Origin: Nocardioides pini
GTDB lineage: Bacteria; Actinomycetota; Actinomycetes; Propionibacteriales; Nocardioidaceae
DNA: 64,000 nt
Assembly: GCF_026712185.1 (NCBI RefSeq)
Contig: NZ_JAPPUX010000005.1
Coordinates: 543,553 to 607,552, forward strand
Direction: 5' to 3'
Below the pieces are notes generated by a model, which searched no databases, had not been told where the DNA came from, and saw nothing but the letters and a program-made list of their open reading frames with translations. Made by a program: the position numbers and the translations under genes. Below, in pieces: positions 1 to 9,470 of the stretch. Position 1 is the stretch's first letter, and the number at the start of each line of letters is the position of its first letter.

Positions 1-1235
<1,235 letters not shown>

Positions 1236-1242
<7 letters not shown>

Positions 1243-1262
1243 GCGGCCGGAGCGGTCAGCGG
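1236..1262. terminator. Hairpin covering both convergent stop codons
   Basis: The arms CCGCTGA and TCAGCGG pair perfectly across a 13-base loop that itself contains GCGG/CCGG pairing. The hairpin includes the hutU TGA and the stop of the opposing kinase gene, so one structure could end both transcripts. There is no T tract, as usual for actinobacteria. Confidence 0.4.
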
Positions 1263-2545
1263 ACGAGGTCGAGCAGCGCGCTCGTGAGCCGCGCGACGGT
1301 GCCCGTGAAGTCGCCAGCGCCGTCCTCGGCGGCCGTCGCGATGTGGGCGAAGGTGACGGTCTGGAAGACGAGGTCGGCCAGCGGGGCCAGTTCGAGCGCG
1401 CGGTCGACGTCGGCCGCCGGGAACGCGTCGCGCCACGGCCGCGCGTGCGCCTGCATCACCCGGTCCGCCTCACCCTCGCCGGTGCCGTACCAGTCGAGCA
1501 CGCGGGCGAGGTGGCTGCCGTCGAGGAGGGGGTGGGTCACGCAGCCGTCGGTCCAGTCGAAGATCCGCACCTCGCGCCCGTCGTAGGCGACGTTGCCGGG
1601 GTGCAGGTCGCCGTGGGAGAGGGTGTCGGGGATCCCGCACGCCCAGAACTCGCGCACCAGCGCCTCGGCGCGAACGGTGCCGGTGGCCAGATCCTGCCGC
1701 TCTGCGTCGGTGAGCAGGGCCATCTCCGGGCTGGTGGCCAGGACGGCGTGCCAGGCGTCGAGCGTGGCCTCGAGGCCCCGCTCGGGGCAGCCCGCGGCGC
1801 GCAGCTCGTCGAGCCAGTCGAGGGCCGCGACCTGCGCCCGCCCCCAGAGCGGCGCGGCCGCGTCGACCGCCCCGGTGGCCCGGTCGCGGTCGGAGGCGCC
1901 GCGCAACGGCTCCATCAGCAGCCAGCCGGCCTCGTCGTCCGCCGCGACCAGCACCGGCACCAGGTGCCCGATGCGGTGGGCGAGGCGGTGCACGATGGCA
2001 GCCTCGGCGATGAAGTGGTCGCAGCACGCCTTGAACCACAGGGTGCCGCCGTCGGTCGGGACCTCGAGCACCGCCGAGATGCTCCACACCCGGTGCGTGC
2101 GGAGCGGGCCGGTACGCCGACGACCGGTGGCGGCCAGCTCGCGGTCCACCCACGCCTCCACGCGCTCGTGCCAGCCGGGGCGGAACCACGCGGGGCGTCG
2201 CGGCGGTGCGTCGCCGGCGTACTCCCGGAGCGCCGTCTCGACCGGCGAGCGCCACGGCTCGGCGAGGTCGTCGACCCGACGCCACGTGGCGCCCGTGGGT
2301 GCCGGGCCGCGCAGCGCGAGGACGTGCAGCCGGTCGGGCCGGACCTCGGCGTCCTGCTGCGGCAGCGTCACGACCGGGGCCAGGTGCACGCCGTCGCCGG
2401 CCAGCGTGGTGGCGTACGCCGTGGGCTCGGGCGCGTCGTCGTCCGCGACGTCCTGCACGAAGCTCGGCAGCGAGCCGTCGGGCTCGACGAGGACGGTGTC
2501 ACCGTGGACGAGGGCCACGTGGTGCGTGCGATGCGAGCCGGCCAT
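1256..2545 (-). CDS. Aminoglycoside phosphotransferase-fold (APH) family protein
   Basis: Predicted small-molecule kinase of the APH/choline-kinase superfamily; the substrate is unknown. The Brenner catalytic loop HGDLHPGN (His311, Asp313, Asn318) and the metal-binding Asp330 in IFDWTDG are intact, with the usual spacing. The N-terminal ~140 residues are variable and may form a separate small domain. I chose the ATG at 2545 (protein begins MAGSHRTHH, 429 residues). An in-frame ATG at 2554 and a longer frame to 2653 exist, but the latter would run over the start of the divergent protease. No strong ribosome site separates 2545 from 2554. A housekeeping role is as likely as resistance. Confidence 0.8.
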   Translation of the reverse strand: MAGSHRTHHVALVHGDTVLVEPDGSLPSFVQDVADDDAPEPTAYATTLAGDGVHLAPVVTLPQQDAEVRPDRLHVLALRGPAPTGATWRRVDDLAEPWRSPVETALREYAGDAPPRRPAWFRPGWHERVEAWVDRELAATGRRRTGPLRTHRVWSISAVLEVPTDGGTLWFKACCDHFIAEAAIVHRLAHRIGHLVPVLVAADDEAGWLLMEPLRGASDRDRATGAVDAAAPLWGRAQVAALDWLDELRAAGCPERGLEATLDAWHAVLATSPEMALLTDAERQDLATGTVRAEALVREFWACGIPDTLSHGDLHPGNVAYDGREVRIFDWTDGCVTHPLLDGSHLARVLDWYGTGEGEADRVMQAHARPWRDAFPAADVDRALELAPLADLVFQTVTFAHIATAAEDGAGDFTGTVARLTSALLDLVR

Positions 2546-2646
2546 GCTGAGCATGATGGCCGCGCGGGTCCCCCGTCGGCACCCGAATTCGACGTGGTCC
2601 GGGTGAACCGGCGACACGACGCGGTCGCATGCGTCAGGATCCCTGC

Positions 2647-3675
2647 ATGGCATCGGGGGAGAAGAAGCCGGCGCGTGCGCGCGTCGTGCTCACGGACATC
2701 AGCTCGCGGGCGTGGGAGCACCCCGCCGACAAGGGCGCGCTCGTCGCGCTGCGCAGGCTCAAGGGCTTCGACGTGCTGCTCAAGACCATGTCCGGCGTCT
2801 TCCGGGAGCGGGCCTGGCGGCTGACGCTGCTCGGGTCCGCGGTGCTGGTCGACGAGCGGCAGTTCGCGCGGCTCCACCGGCTGCTCGCGGAGGTCGGTCG
2901 GAGCCTCGACGTCAGCGACCTGCCCGAGATGTACGTCGCGGCCGACCCCGCGCTGAGCGCCGTCACGGTCGGCATGGACCGGCCGATCATCATCCTGTCG
3001 TCCGGCCTGGTGCACCACCTCGACGACGACGAGCTGCGCTTCGTGATCGGCCACGAGCTCGGCCACGCCGTCAGCGGGCACGCGGTCTACCGCACGCTGC
3101 TCGTGCGGCTCCTCGGCCTCGGCGGGCTGCTCTATGCCGTGCCCGGCGGCGCGATCGGCATCCGGATGGTGACCGTCGGGCTGCTGGAGTGGTCGCGCAA
3201 GTCCGAGCTGTCCGCGGACCGGGCCGGCCTGCTGGCCACCCAGGACCCGACCGCGGCGCTGCGCACCCACATGAAGCTCGCCAGCGGCGGCACCCTCGAG
3301 GAGCTCGACGTGACGTCGTTCCTCCAGCAGGGGTCGCAGTACGACGAGGGCGGCGACGTCCGCGAGTCCCTCATCAAGCTCTCGCTGCTCCAGCAGCAGA
3401 GCCACCCGTTCGCGGTGGTCCGGGCGACGGAGCTGCGACGCTGGATCGACTCCGGCGCCTACACGACGATCCTCGGCGGCGACTACCCGCGCCGGGCCGA
3501 CGACGACACCGCGTCGGTCAGCGCTGCCGCGCAGGAGGCGGCCGCGAGCTACACCGTGTCGTTCGAGCGGACCCAGGACACCCTGGGTCGACTGATCCAC
3601 GACCTCGCCGGCTGGATGGGCACCGCCAGCACCTGGATCAACGACCGCTTCCGGCGAGGCACCGAGAGCGCCTGA
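2647..3675 (+). CDS. M48-family zinc metalloprotease
   Basis: Predicted zinc endopeptidase of the Ste24/HtpX-like M48 family, 342 residues. The zinc motif HELGH is at residues 136-140 and the third-ligand glutamate is in the downstream helix EWSRKSELSADRAG, as expected. A hydrophobic stretch (LLVRLLGLGGLLYAVPGGAIGI) lies between them and may bind the membrane. There is no clear N-terminal transmembrane segment, unlike HtpX. The ATG at 2647 was preferred to one six codons upstream because the product MASGEKKPARAR begins as homologues do. It is transcribed divergently from the kinase gene. Confidence 0.85.
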   Translation: MASGEKKPARARVVLTDISSRAWEHPADKGALVALRRLKGFDVLLKTMSGVFRERAWRLTLLGSAVLVDERQFARLHRLLAEVGRSLDVSDLPEMYVAADPALSAVTVGMDRPIIILSSGLVHHLDDDELRFVIGHELGHAVSGHAVYRTLLVRLLGLGGLLYAVPGGAIGIRMVTVGLLEWSRKSELSADRAGLLATQDPTAALRTHMKLASGGTLEELDVTSFLQQGSQYDEGGDVRESLIKLSLLQQQSHPFAVVRATELRRWIDSGAYTTILGGDYPRRADDDTASVSAAAQEAAASYTVSFERTQDTLGRLIHDLAGWMGTASTWINDRFRRGTESA

Positions 3676-3700
3676 GGCCGCTCGACCCGCAGGCACAGCG

Positions 3701-3731
3701 CGGCCCCGGACACCAGTGGTGTCCGGGGCCG
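3701..3731. terminator. Perfect 14-bp hairpin between convergent genes
   Basis: CGGCCCCGGACACC and its exact complement enclose a 3-base loop (AGT). The hairpin sits between the M48 stop and the stop of the small membrane protein, so it can serve both directions. It lacks a strong T run. Confidence 0.75.
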
Positions 3732-3754
3732 TCGCACCAGGTGGTGGCGAAGCG

Positions 3755-3898
3755 CTACCAGACCCGTCGGGCGGAGCCGCCGATCGGCACGAAGTTGAGC
3801 ACCAGGCCGACGACGATCAGGATGATGCCGAGGGTGGTCAGGATGCTCTGGGGGAGCAGGAGCCCGAGGATGAGCAGGATCAGTCCGAGGACAATCAT
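3755..3898 (-). CDS. 47-residue two-helix membrane protein (DUF6131-like)
   Basis: Tiny hydrophobic protein beginning MIVLGLILLILGLLL, with a second hydrophobic stretch TLGIILIVVGLVLNFV and a short basic tail ending RRVW. It resembles the small actinobacterial membrane proteins grouped as DUF6131; no function is known. The start is secure: a perfect AGGAGG lies just upstream of the ATG. It ends facing the M48 protease gene with the shared hairpin between them. Confidence 0.8.
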   Translation of the reverse strand: MIVLGLILLILGLLLPQSILTTLGIILIVVGLVLNFVPIGGSARRVW

Positions 3899-4050
3899 GG
3901 GTGTGCCTCCTAGGTGATGCGGGGGTGCTGCGGCCGGCCCACGGTGGGCGGGCCGGATCACTCTGGCGGGTCCGCTGTCGTTCGCAAAGTCGGATCCCTC
4001 CCTACGGGTGGGAGGCTGTCCATGCCCTGTCCGCCCCTCCGGGGGTGCCG
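3899..4050. other. Gap with two small hairpins
   Basis: This gap lies between two minus-strand genes. It contains CCGGCCC/GGGCCGG (3934-3956) and CCTCCC/GGGAGG (3997-4015). One may terminate the CoA-lyase operon that ends at 4051. The promoter of the small membrane protein must also lie here; no clear -35/-10 pair was identified. Confidence 0.3.
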
Positions 4051-4920
4051 TCAGCCCGCGCCGAGCGCCCGGACCGCCTCGTCGATGGCCAGCGTGCGGC
4101 GCGCGGACTCGACGTGGAGGTTCTCCACCATCCTGCCGTTGAAGGTGACCACGCCGGCGCCCCTGCCGTCCTCCCAGGCGGCGATCAGGCCGCGGGCGTC
4201 CTCGACCGCCTGCTCGCTGGGCGCGAACGCCCGGTTGGCACCGTCGACCTGGCCGGGGTGGATCAGCGTCTTGCCGTCGAAGCCCATCTGGCGGCCCTGC
4301 TCGCACTCGGCGAGGAAGCCGTCGGTGTCCTTGACGTCGTTGTAGACGCCGTCGACGACGGCGATGCCGGCGGCCCGCCCGGCGAGCAGCGCGGTGTGCA
4401 GGCTGGGCAGGATCGGCGCGCGCCCCGGCACGTGCTCGGCGTACAGCTCCTTGACGAGGTCGTTGGTGCCGAGGACGAAGGCACCGACCCGCTCCGAGGC
4501 CCGCGCGATGGCGAGGGCGTCGAGGACCGCGACCGGCGTCTCGACCATCGCCCAGAGCCGCGTGTGGTCGGGCGCGCCGGCCTTCTCCATCGCCGTCACG
4601 AGCCGCGCGACGTCGTCGGCGCTGTCGACCTTGGGGACCACGATCGCGGCGGGCCCGGCCTGGCTCGCGGCGACGATGTCGTCGTCGTGCCACTGGGTGC
4701 CGAGCCCGTTCACGCGGATGGTGACCGTGCGCCGGCCGTAGGCGCCGCTGGCCGCCGCGGCAGCCGCGGCCTCGCGTGCGGCCGGCTTGGCGTCGGGTGC
4801 GACGGCGTCCTCGAGGTCGAGGATGAGCGCGTCGCAGGGCAGGGACTTCGCCTTCTCCAGGGCCCGCTCGTTGGAGCTCGGCATGTAGAGCACCGAGCGC
4901 AGAGGGGTGAACTCGCTCAT
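4051..4920 (-). CDS. HpcH/HpaI aldolase family CoA-ester lyase (CitE-like)
   Basis: Member of the citrate-lyase-beta/malyl-CoA-lyase fold, 289 residues, acting on a CoA thioester such as malyl- or citramalyl-CoA. Typical motifs are RSVLYMPSSNERALEKA at the N-terminus, LILDLEDAV with metal-binding acids, VPKVDS, MVETPVAVL and GKTLIHPGQV near the C-terminus. It is the second gene of a pair: its ATG overlaps the stop of the upstream lyase by four bases (ATGA), so the two are translated together. The exact substrate cannot be told from the sequence. Confidence 0.85.
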   Translation of the reverse strand: MSEFTPLRSVLYMPSSNERALEKAKSLPCDALILDLEDAVAPDAKPAAREAAAAAAASGAYGRRTVTIRVNGLGTQWHDDDIVAASQAGPAAIVVPKVDSADDVARLVTAMEKAGAPDHTRLWAMVETPVAVLDALAIARASERVGAFVLGTNDLVKELYAEHVPGRAPILPSLHTALLAGRAAGIAVVDGVYNDVKDTDGFLAECEQGRQMGFDGKTLIHPGQVDGANRAFAPSEQAVEDARGLIAAWEDGRGAGVVTFNGRMVENLHVESARRTLAIDEAVRALGAG

Positions 4921-6011
4921 GCGCGCACCTCCCCGTCCGCCGAGATCGCGTCGTACTGCTCCTTGAGCTCGGGGTCGATCGCCGCGAGCTCGTCGGCGAG
5001 GGCGACCATCACCTGGCACTGCTTCACCGAGGCGTCGTCCTCCATCTTCCCGTCGATCATCACCGCTCCGGTGCCGTCGCCCATCGCGGCGATCACGCGC
5101 CGGGCGTGGGCGACGTCCTCGACGCTGGGGGAGAAGACCTTGTTGGCGATCGTGATCTGCACCGGGTGCAGGCTCCACGCGCCGACGCAGCCGAGGAGGA
5201 ACGCGTTGCGGAACTGGTCCTCGCACGCGACGGTGTCCTTGATGTCGCCGAAGGGCCCGTAGTAGGGGTAGATGCCGTGCATCGCGCACGCGTCGACCAT
5301 CCGGGCGATCGTGTAGTGCCACAGGTCCTGCTGGTACGACGTCCGCTGGGCGTCGTACTGCGGCACGCCGAGGTCGTCGCGCACCGGGTCCTGGCGGACG
5401 AGGTAGCCGGGGTGGCCGCCCCCGACGCGGGTGGTCTTCATGCGGCGGTCGGCGGCCAGGTCGGCGGGGCCGAGCGACAGGCCCTGCATGCGCGGGCTGG
5501 CGGCGCAGATCTCCTCGATGTTGGCCACGCCGCGCGCCGTCTCGAGGATCGCGTGCACCAGGATCGGCCGGTCGAGGCCGGCCTTCGCCTCTAGCTGCGC
5601 GAGCAGGCGGTCGACGTAGTGGATGTCCTCCGCGCCCTGCACCTTCGGCACCATGATCACGTCGAGCTTGTCGCCGATCTCGGGCACGAGGGTGGTGAGG
5701 TCGTCGAGCACCCACGGGCTGTCGAGCGAGTTGATCCGCGTCCAGAACTGGGTCGGACCGAAGTCGGTGGCCCTGCCGATGTCGACGAGGCCCTGCCGGG
5801 ACTTCTCCTTGTTCTCCGCCTTGACCGCGTCCTCGAGGTTGCCGAGCAGCACGTCGACCGTGCCGACCATGTCGGGCACCTTCGCCGCCATCTTCTCGTT
5901 GCCCGGGTCGAAGAAGTGGATGGCGCGGCTCGGCCGGGCCGGGATCTCGCGGGGCGGCGCTGGCGCACCGACGGCGAGCGGGGCGAAGAAGTCCTTGGCG
6001 GGGCGTGTCAT
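4917..6011 (-). CDS. Malyl-CoA lyase-like HpcH/HpaI family protein
   Basis: A longer paralogue of the next gene, 364 residues, with the same TIM-barrel fold. Visible motifs are RAIHFFDPGNEKMAAK, VLLGNLEDAVKAENK (metal site), VIMVPKVQGAEDI, HAILETARGVANIEEI and the CoA-side WSLHPVQITIANKVF. The extended insert between the acid motif and the C-terminal motif is like that of L-malyl-CoA/beta-methylmalyl-CoA lyases, so C4/C5 dicarboxylyl-CoA cleavage is the best guess. A perfect 28-bp palindrome lies 56 bases upstream of the start. Confidence 0.82.
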   Translation of the reverse strand: MTRPAKDFFAPLAVGAPAPPREIPARPSRAIHFFDPGNEKMAAKVPDMVGTVDVLLGNLEDAVKAENKEKSRQGLVDIGRATDFGPTQFWTRINSLDSPWVLDDLTTLVPEIGDKLDVIMVPKVQGAEDIHYVDRLLAQLEAKAGLDRPILVHAILETARGVANIEEICAASPRMQGLSLGPADLAADRRMKTTRVGGGHPGYLVRQDPVRDDLGVPQYDAQRTSYQQDLWHYTIARMVDACAMHGIYPYYGPFGDIKDTVACEDQFRNAFLLGCVGAWSLHPVQITIANKVFSPSVEDVAHARRVIAAMGDGTGAVMIDGKMEDDASVKQCQVMVALADELAAIDPELKEQYDAISADGEVRA

Positions 6012-6066
6012 GCGCGCAAACTACCGCCGCGCGCCGGGCCCCGGATATGACGCATGTCTCGCCGCT

Positions 6067-6094
6067 GGCGGTCACCGGATATCCGGTGACCGCC
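6067..6094. repeat. Perfect 28-bp palindrome upstream of the lyase pair
   Basis: GGCGGTCACCGGAT is followed directly by its exact reverse complement with no loop. It sits between the end of the DUF1992 gene and the start of the lyase operon, both on the minus strand. An operator for a dimeric regulator of the lyase operon and a transcription terminator of DUF1992 are both possible. The absence of any loop favours an operator. Confidence 0.6.
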
Positions 6095-6189
6095 TTAAAG
6101 GTGGAGATCTCGACCTGTAACCAGGGAACTCGGGTGCAAAGTCCTGCCGTACGACGGATCCGCGGCCTCCGCTCGGGACGGAGCCGCCC

Positions 6190-6756
6190 TCAGCGGTTGC
6201 GCCAGCGCGACCACCACGACTGCTTGGGTGGTGCCGGCCGACCGGCGGCCAGGGCCGCGCGCTGGGCCTCGACCCGGGCCGTACGACGCTCCCGCCACGC
6301 GGCCACCTCGGCCTCGACGTCCCGCGGTGCGGTGATCACCGGCGGGCCGCCCTGCAGCTGCCGGCGCGTCTCGATGATCCGCTTGTTGAAGTCCTCGACC
6401 TCGCGCCGCACCTCGGTCTCGGCCGTGATCGCGTCCAGGCGGCCCTCCAGCTCGGCGTCCTCCTTGCGCAGGGCCAGGGCCGGCGGGAGGAGGGCGATGT
6501 TCTCGCGCTCGACGAGCTTCTTGACCCACCAGTCGGGGTCGTGCTCGACGCCGAGGTCCTCGATCGGCTTGCCCTGTCCAGGGAGGTCGTCGAACTCGCC
6601 GCGCTCCATCGCGCGGCGTACCTGCAGGTCCACCCAGGTGGACTGCTGCGCGATGCGGGCGGCTGCGGCGGAGCGTCCGGTGCGGTCGTCGCGCTCGCGC
6701 TCGCTGCGCACGGGCTCGACTCCGGACTCCTGCGGGGACGGTTCGAGGTCGGACAT
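6190..6756 (-). CDS. DUF1992 (DnaJ-C28-like) domain protein
   Basis: Conserved protein of 188 residues with the DUF1992 domain, found in bacterial YhdN-type proteins and in human DNAJC28. The signature is QVRRAMERGEFDDLPGQGKP followed by WWVKKLVERENI and a charged helical region (EDFNKRIIETRRQL). The first ~35 residues are polar and probably disordered. The ATG at 6756 is preceded by GGAGGTGAT, a strong ribosome site. The molecular role of the family is not settled. It is divergent from the PspC gene. Confidence 0.85.
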   Translation of the reverse strand: MSDLEPSPQESGVEPVRSERERDDRTGRSAAAARIAQQSTWVDLQVRRAMERGEFDDLPGQGKPIEDLGVEHDPDWWVKKLVERENIALLPPALALRKEDAELEGRLDAITAETEVRREVEDFNKRIIETRRQLQGGPPVITAPRDVEAEVAAWRERRTARVEAQRAALAAGRPAPPKQSWWSRWRNR

Positions 6757-6879
6757 CACGATCACCTCCGTGCCGTCCACCCTAGGCGCCTCCTGGCAAG
6801 CGGACCCCGACCCGGTCCCGGGGTGGGGCAGGGGCTGACCCCGATGGCGCAGGACGCGCCGGCGGCGCATGCTGGAGGC

Positions 6880-7131
6880 ATGGAAAAGATCCGCACCTCC
6901 CTCGCTCGTCAGGGCCTCGTCCGCTCCACCGACCGGGCCATCATCGCCGGTGTCTGCGCCGGGGTGGGGCGTCGCCTCGGGCTCACGCCGTGGGTCACGC
7001 GGCTGTTGTTCCTCGTGACGCTCTTCCTGCTGCCGGGCAGCCAGATCCTGGTCTACCCGCTGCTGTGGTTCCTGATGCCGTCGGAGGACAGCATCGAGGC
7101 CGCCGCGGCCGCTCCGCACCTGCCTCGCTGA
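6880..7131 (+). CDS. PspC-domain membrane protein
   Basis: Short protein (83 residues) with a single PspC domain. RSTDRAIIAGVCAGVGRRLGL is the classical PspC amphipathic start, followed by a hydrophobic segment LLFLVTLFLLPGSQILVYPLLWFLM. PspC-type proteins sense or respond to membrane stress. Here there is no PspA or PspB nearby, so it is a stand-alone copy. The ATG at 6880 lies very close to GGAGG; an upstream in-frame ATG at 6844 is possible but adds no conserved sequence. Confidence 0.85.
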   Translation: MEKIRTSLARQGLVRSTDRAIIAGVCAGVGRRLGLTPWVTRLLFLVTLFLLPGSQILVYPLLWFLMPSEDSIEAAAAAPHLPR

Positions 7132-7184
7132 CCCGCCTCTGACCGGCGCTGGCGCGGCGTCCCCTTGGGGCGCAGACTGGCGGG

Positions 7185-7961
7185 GTGCTGCGGACGGAGC
7201 CGATCGACAAGTGGGTCCGGGGCCGCCTCGCCGGGGAGGTGGTCGTCGAGTCCCGCGAGCCGCTGCTGGTGTGGCAGGGCCGGTTCCCGCCGGTCTACGC
7301 CTTTCGCCGCGACGAGGTCGCCGACGGCGTGCTCGCGCCCACCGACCCTCCCGTCCGCGAGGGCTTCTCGTTCTTCGCCCCGCAGGTCGCCGTGGCTCAG
7401 TGGTACGACGTCGCGGCGGGCGGCCGGGTGCTGCCCGCGGCCGCCTGGACGCTGGACGACGAGGCCGTCGCCGACCGGGTCGTGCTGACGTGGGAGCCCG
7501 GCCTGCTCGAGTGGACCGAGGAGGACGAGCCGGTCACCGGGCACCCCCGCGACCCGCACAAGCGGGTCGAGGCGATCGCGAGCTCGCGGCGGGTGGAGGT
7601 GGCCGTCGACGGCGTCACGCTCGCCACCAGCGACCGACCGGTCCTGCTCTTCGAGACCGACCTCCCGACGCGGTTCTACCTCCCGCGCGAGGACGTGCGA
7701 CTGGACCTGCTCGAGCCGACCGACAACGTCTCGTTCTGCCCCTACAAGGGGCGCACCGACGACTACTGGACCTGGCCGGGCCCGCCCGCCCTGGCCAACG
7801 TCGCATGGTCCTACCACTCACCGGCACCGGCCGTCGGCGCCGTCGCCGGCCGGGTCGCGTTCTACAACGAGCTCGTCGACCTGACTGTCGACGGCGTACG
7901 CCTGGAGCGGCCCGAGTCGGTGTTCAGCTCACCGGAGCAGCGGCCCGGAAGCGATGCGTGA
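7185..7961 (+). CDS. DUF427 domain protein
   Basis: 258-residue protein with two DUF427 (beta-tent-fold) regions. The second, more conserved one contains VEVAVDGVTLATSDRPVLLFE, FYLPREDVR, CPYKGRTDDYW and VAFYNELVDLTVDG. The family is widespread in actinobacteria and proteobacteria with no proven activity. The start is GTG at 7185 (product MLRTEPIDKW). It ends convergent with the MFS gene 48 bases away. Confidence 0.85.
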   Translation: MLRTEPIDKWVRGRLAGEVVVESREPLLVWQGRFPPVYAFRRDEVADGVLAPTDPPVREGFSFFAPQVAVAQWYDVAAGGRVLPAAAWTLDDEAVADRVVLTWEPGLLEWTEEDEPVTGHPRDPHKRVEAIASSRRVEVAVDGVTLATSDRPVLLFETDLPTRFYLPREDVRLDLLEPTDNVSFCPYKGRTDDYWTWPGPPALANVAWSYHSPAPAVGAVAGRVAFYNELVDLTVDGVRLERPESVFSSPEQRPGSDA

Positions 7962-7975
7962 CCGTCGACGGGGTC

Positions 7976-8009
7976 GCCCCGCTGCGCGGTCGTGACGGAG
8001 CGGCGGGGC
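7976..8009. terminator. Hairpin between DUF427 and MFS genes
   Basis: GCCCCGC and GCGGGGC pair across a 20-base interior that can pair partially. It abuts the stop codon of the opposing MFS gene. It is a likely bidirectional terminator. Confidence 0.5.
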
Positions 8010-9470
8010 TCAGTGCGGGACCGTCTCGTTGCGTACGTCGCTGAAGGCGTGTGGCGGCGCCGCGAGGAGCGCCAGTGCGGCCAGGAAGGACGCGCCGGCG
8101 CACACGGCCCAGACGGTGAGGTAGCCGCTGAACGGCGCCACGTGCTCCGAGGTCGCGTCGAGCGAGCCCGTCGCGGTGAGGGCGATTGCGAAGATGGCCG
8201 AGGCGATCGCGCCGCCCACCGTCTTGGTGCCGTTGGTCATGCCCGTGGCGATGCCCGTGCGCTCGGGTGGGGCGGCTGCCGCGGCGGCCGCGGGGAGGGC
8301 GGCGACCAGCGCGCCTGATCCCAGGCCGGCGATGCCCATGTTGATGAGCGCCTGCCACGTCTCGGAGTTGAACGGCAGCCACAGCAGGTAGCCCAGCCCG
8401 ACGAGGCAGCACGCGACGACGAGCGCGCGTCGTACGCCGCCGAGCAGGCGGGTGGTCAGCGGCAGGGTGAACGCGCCGATCGCCAGCGTCACGACGTAGA
8501 GCCCGATCAGGGTGGAGATGAACGCGGGGTCGGCGCCGAGCCCGTAGCCCCGCTCGGCCGGGTCGGCCTGCGCGTAGGTGGACAGCGGGATCTGTCCGCC
8601 CAGCACGGGGATGCCGAAGAGGAACGCCGTCACCTGCACCGGCCACTGCGCGGGGCTGCTGAGGAGCCGGACGTCGACGATCGGGTCCGGGTGTCGCAGC
8701 TCGAAGCGCCAGAACACCGCGAACGCCGCGACGGACACCACGATCGTCGACCAGCCGAGCAGCGACCCCGCGCCGTCGAGACGCAGCCGGACCAGGCCGC
8801 CCATCAGCACGCCGAGCGCGACGGTGACGAGCGCCAGACCGGTCCAGTCGATGCCGCCGGAGTCGTCGCCGGGCACCTGCTCGATGCCGAGGAGGATCAC
8901 GAAGAAGACGGCCGTCACCACGACAGCGGGCAGGGCGAGCAGGACGTTCATGTCGAGGGTGTCGACGAGCAGGCCGCTGCTGACGGCGCCGACGATGACG
9001 GCGAGCTCGAGGGAGCCGACCAGGATCGCGGCCCCGCGCCGGGTGAGCAGCTCCTGGCGGCCGGAGTCGCGCGTGCGGCGGTGGATGATCGCGATCTCCA
9101 GCGGCAGCCACACGACGTACGCGCCCTGGATCGCCCACCCGATGAGGAAGGTCGTGAAGGACGGCGCGAACGCCAGCCACCACGAGCCGAGCGCGGTCAC
9201 GGCCGTCGAGATCAGCAGCACCCGCTTGTGCCCGGACAGGTCGCCGAGCCGCGCCAGCAGCGGGATGCACAGCGCGCTGACGATCAGCTGCGCCGCCTCG
9301 AACCAGTTGATGTCGCCCTCGCTGATCGAGAGGTGGTCGGCGATCTGCGGGTAGATCGGGGTGTAGTAGCCCTGCAGGATGCCGCTGGCGAACTCCACCA
9401 TGACCAGGAAGCCGACGATCGCGGCGAGGCCCTTCACGGCGGTCCTCGCCGTCGGTGTCGTGGTGCTCAT
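8010..9470 (-). CDS. MFS transporter (DHA2-like)
   Basis: 486-residue integral membrane protein with about 12-14 hydrophobic segments. Its layout is that of drug:H+ antiporter-2 (EmrB/QacA) type major facilitator proteins. A motif-A-like loop LARLGDLSGHKRVLL follows the second segment. The substrate is unknown. It is the last gene of a three-gene operon; its ATG overlaps the stop of the M20 peptidase by four bases, so export or import of a peptide- or amide-type compound handled by that enzyme is conceivable. Confidence 0.85.
   Translation of the reverse strand: MSTTTPTARTAVKGLAAIVGFLVMVEFASGILQGYYTPIYPQIADHLSISEGDINWFEAAQLIVSALCIPLLARLGDLSGHKRVLLISTAVTALGSWWLAFAPSFTTFLIGWAIQGAYVVWLPLEIAIIHRRTRDSGRQELLTRRGAAILVGSLELAVIVGAVSSGLLVDTLDMNVLLALPAVVVTAVFFVILLGIEQVPGDDSGGIDWTGLALVTVALGVLMGGLVRLRLDGAGSLLGWSTIVVSVAAFAVFWRFELRHPDPIVDVRLLSSPAQWPVQVTAFLFGIPVLGGQIPLSTYAQADPAERGYGLGADPAFISTLIGLYVVTLAIGAFTLPLTTRLLGGVRRALVVACCLVGLGYLLWLPFNSETWQALINMGIAGLGSGALVAALPAAAAAAAPPERTGIATGMTNGTKTVGGAIASAIFAIALTATGSLDATSEHVAPFSGYLTVWAVCAGASFLAALALLAAPPHAFSDVRNETVPH

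Noticed and set aside
1256..2545. APH-fold kinase considered as an antibiotic-resistance gene
   Set aside because: The fold is shared with many metabolic kinases and no resistance context is visible; left as family-level only.
1343..2824. 493-codon plus-strand frame opposite the APH-family gene
   Set aside because: The minus strand has intact kinase motifs, while the plus frame has none and runs into the M48 gene.
6095..6189. Possible riboswitch between DUF1992 and the lyase operon
   Set aside because: Only short hairpins could be found (for example TCCG/CGGA); no conserved aptamer core was recognised.
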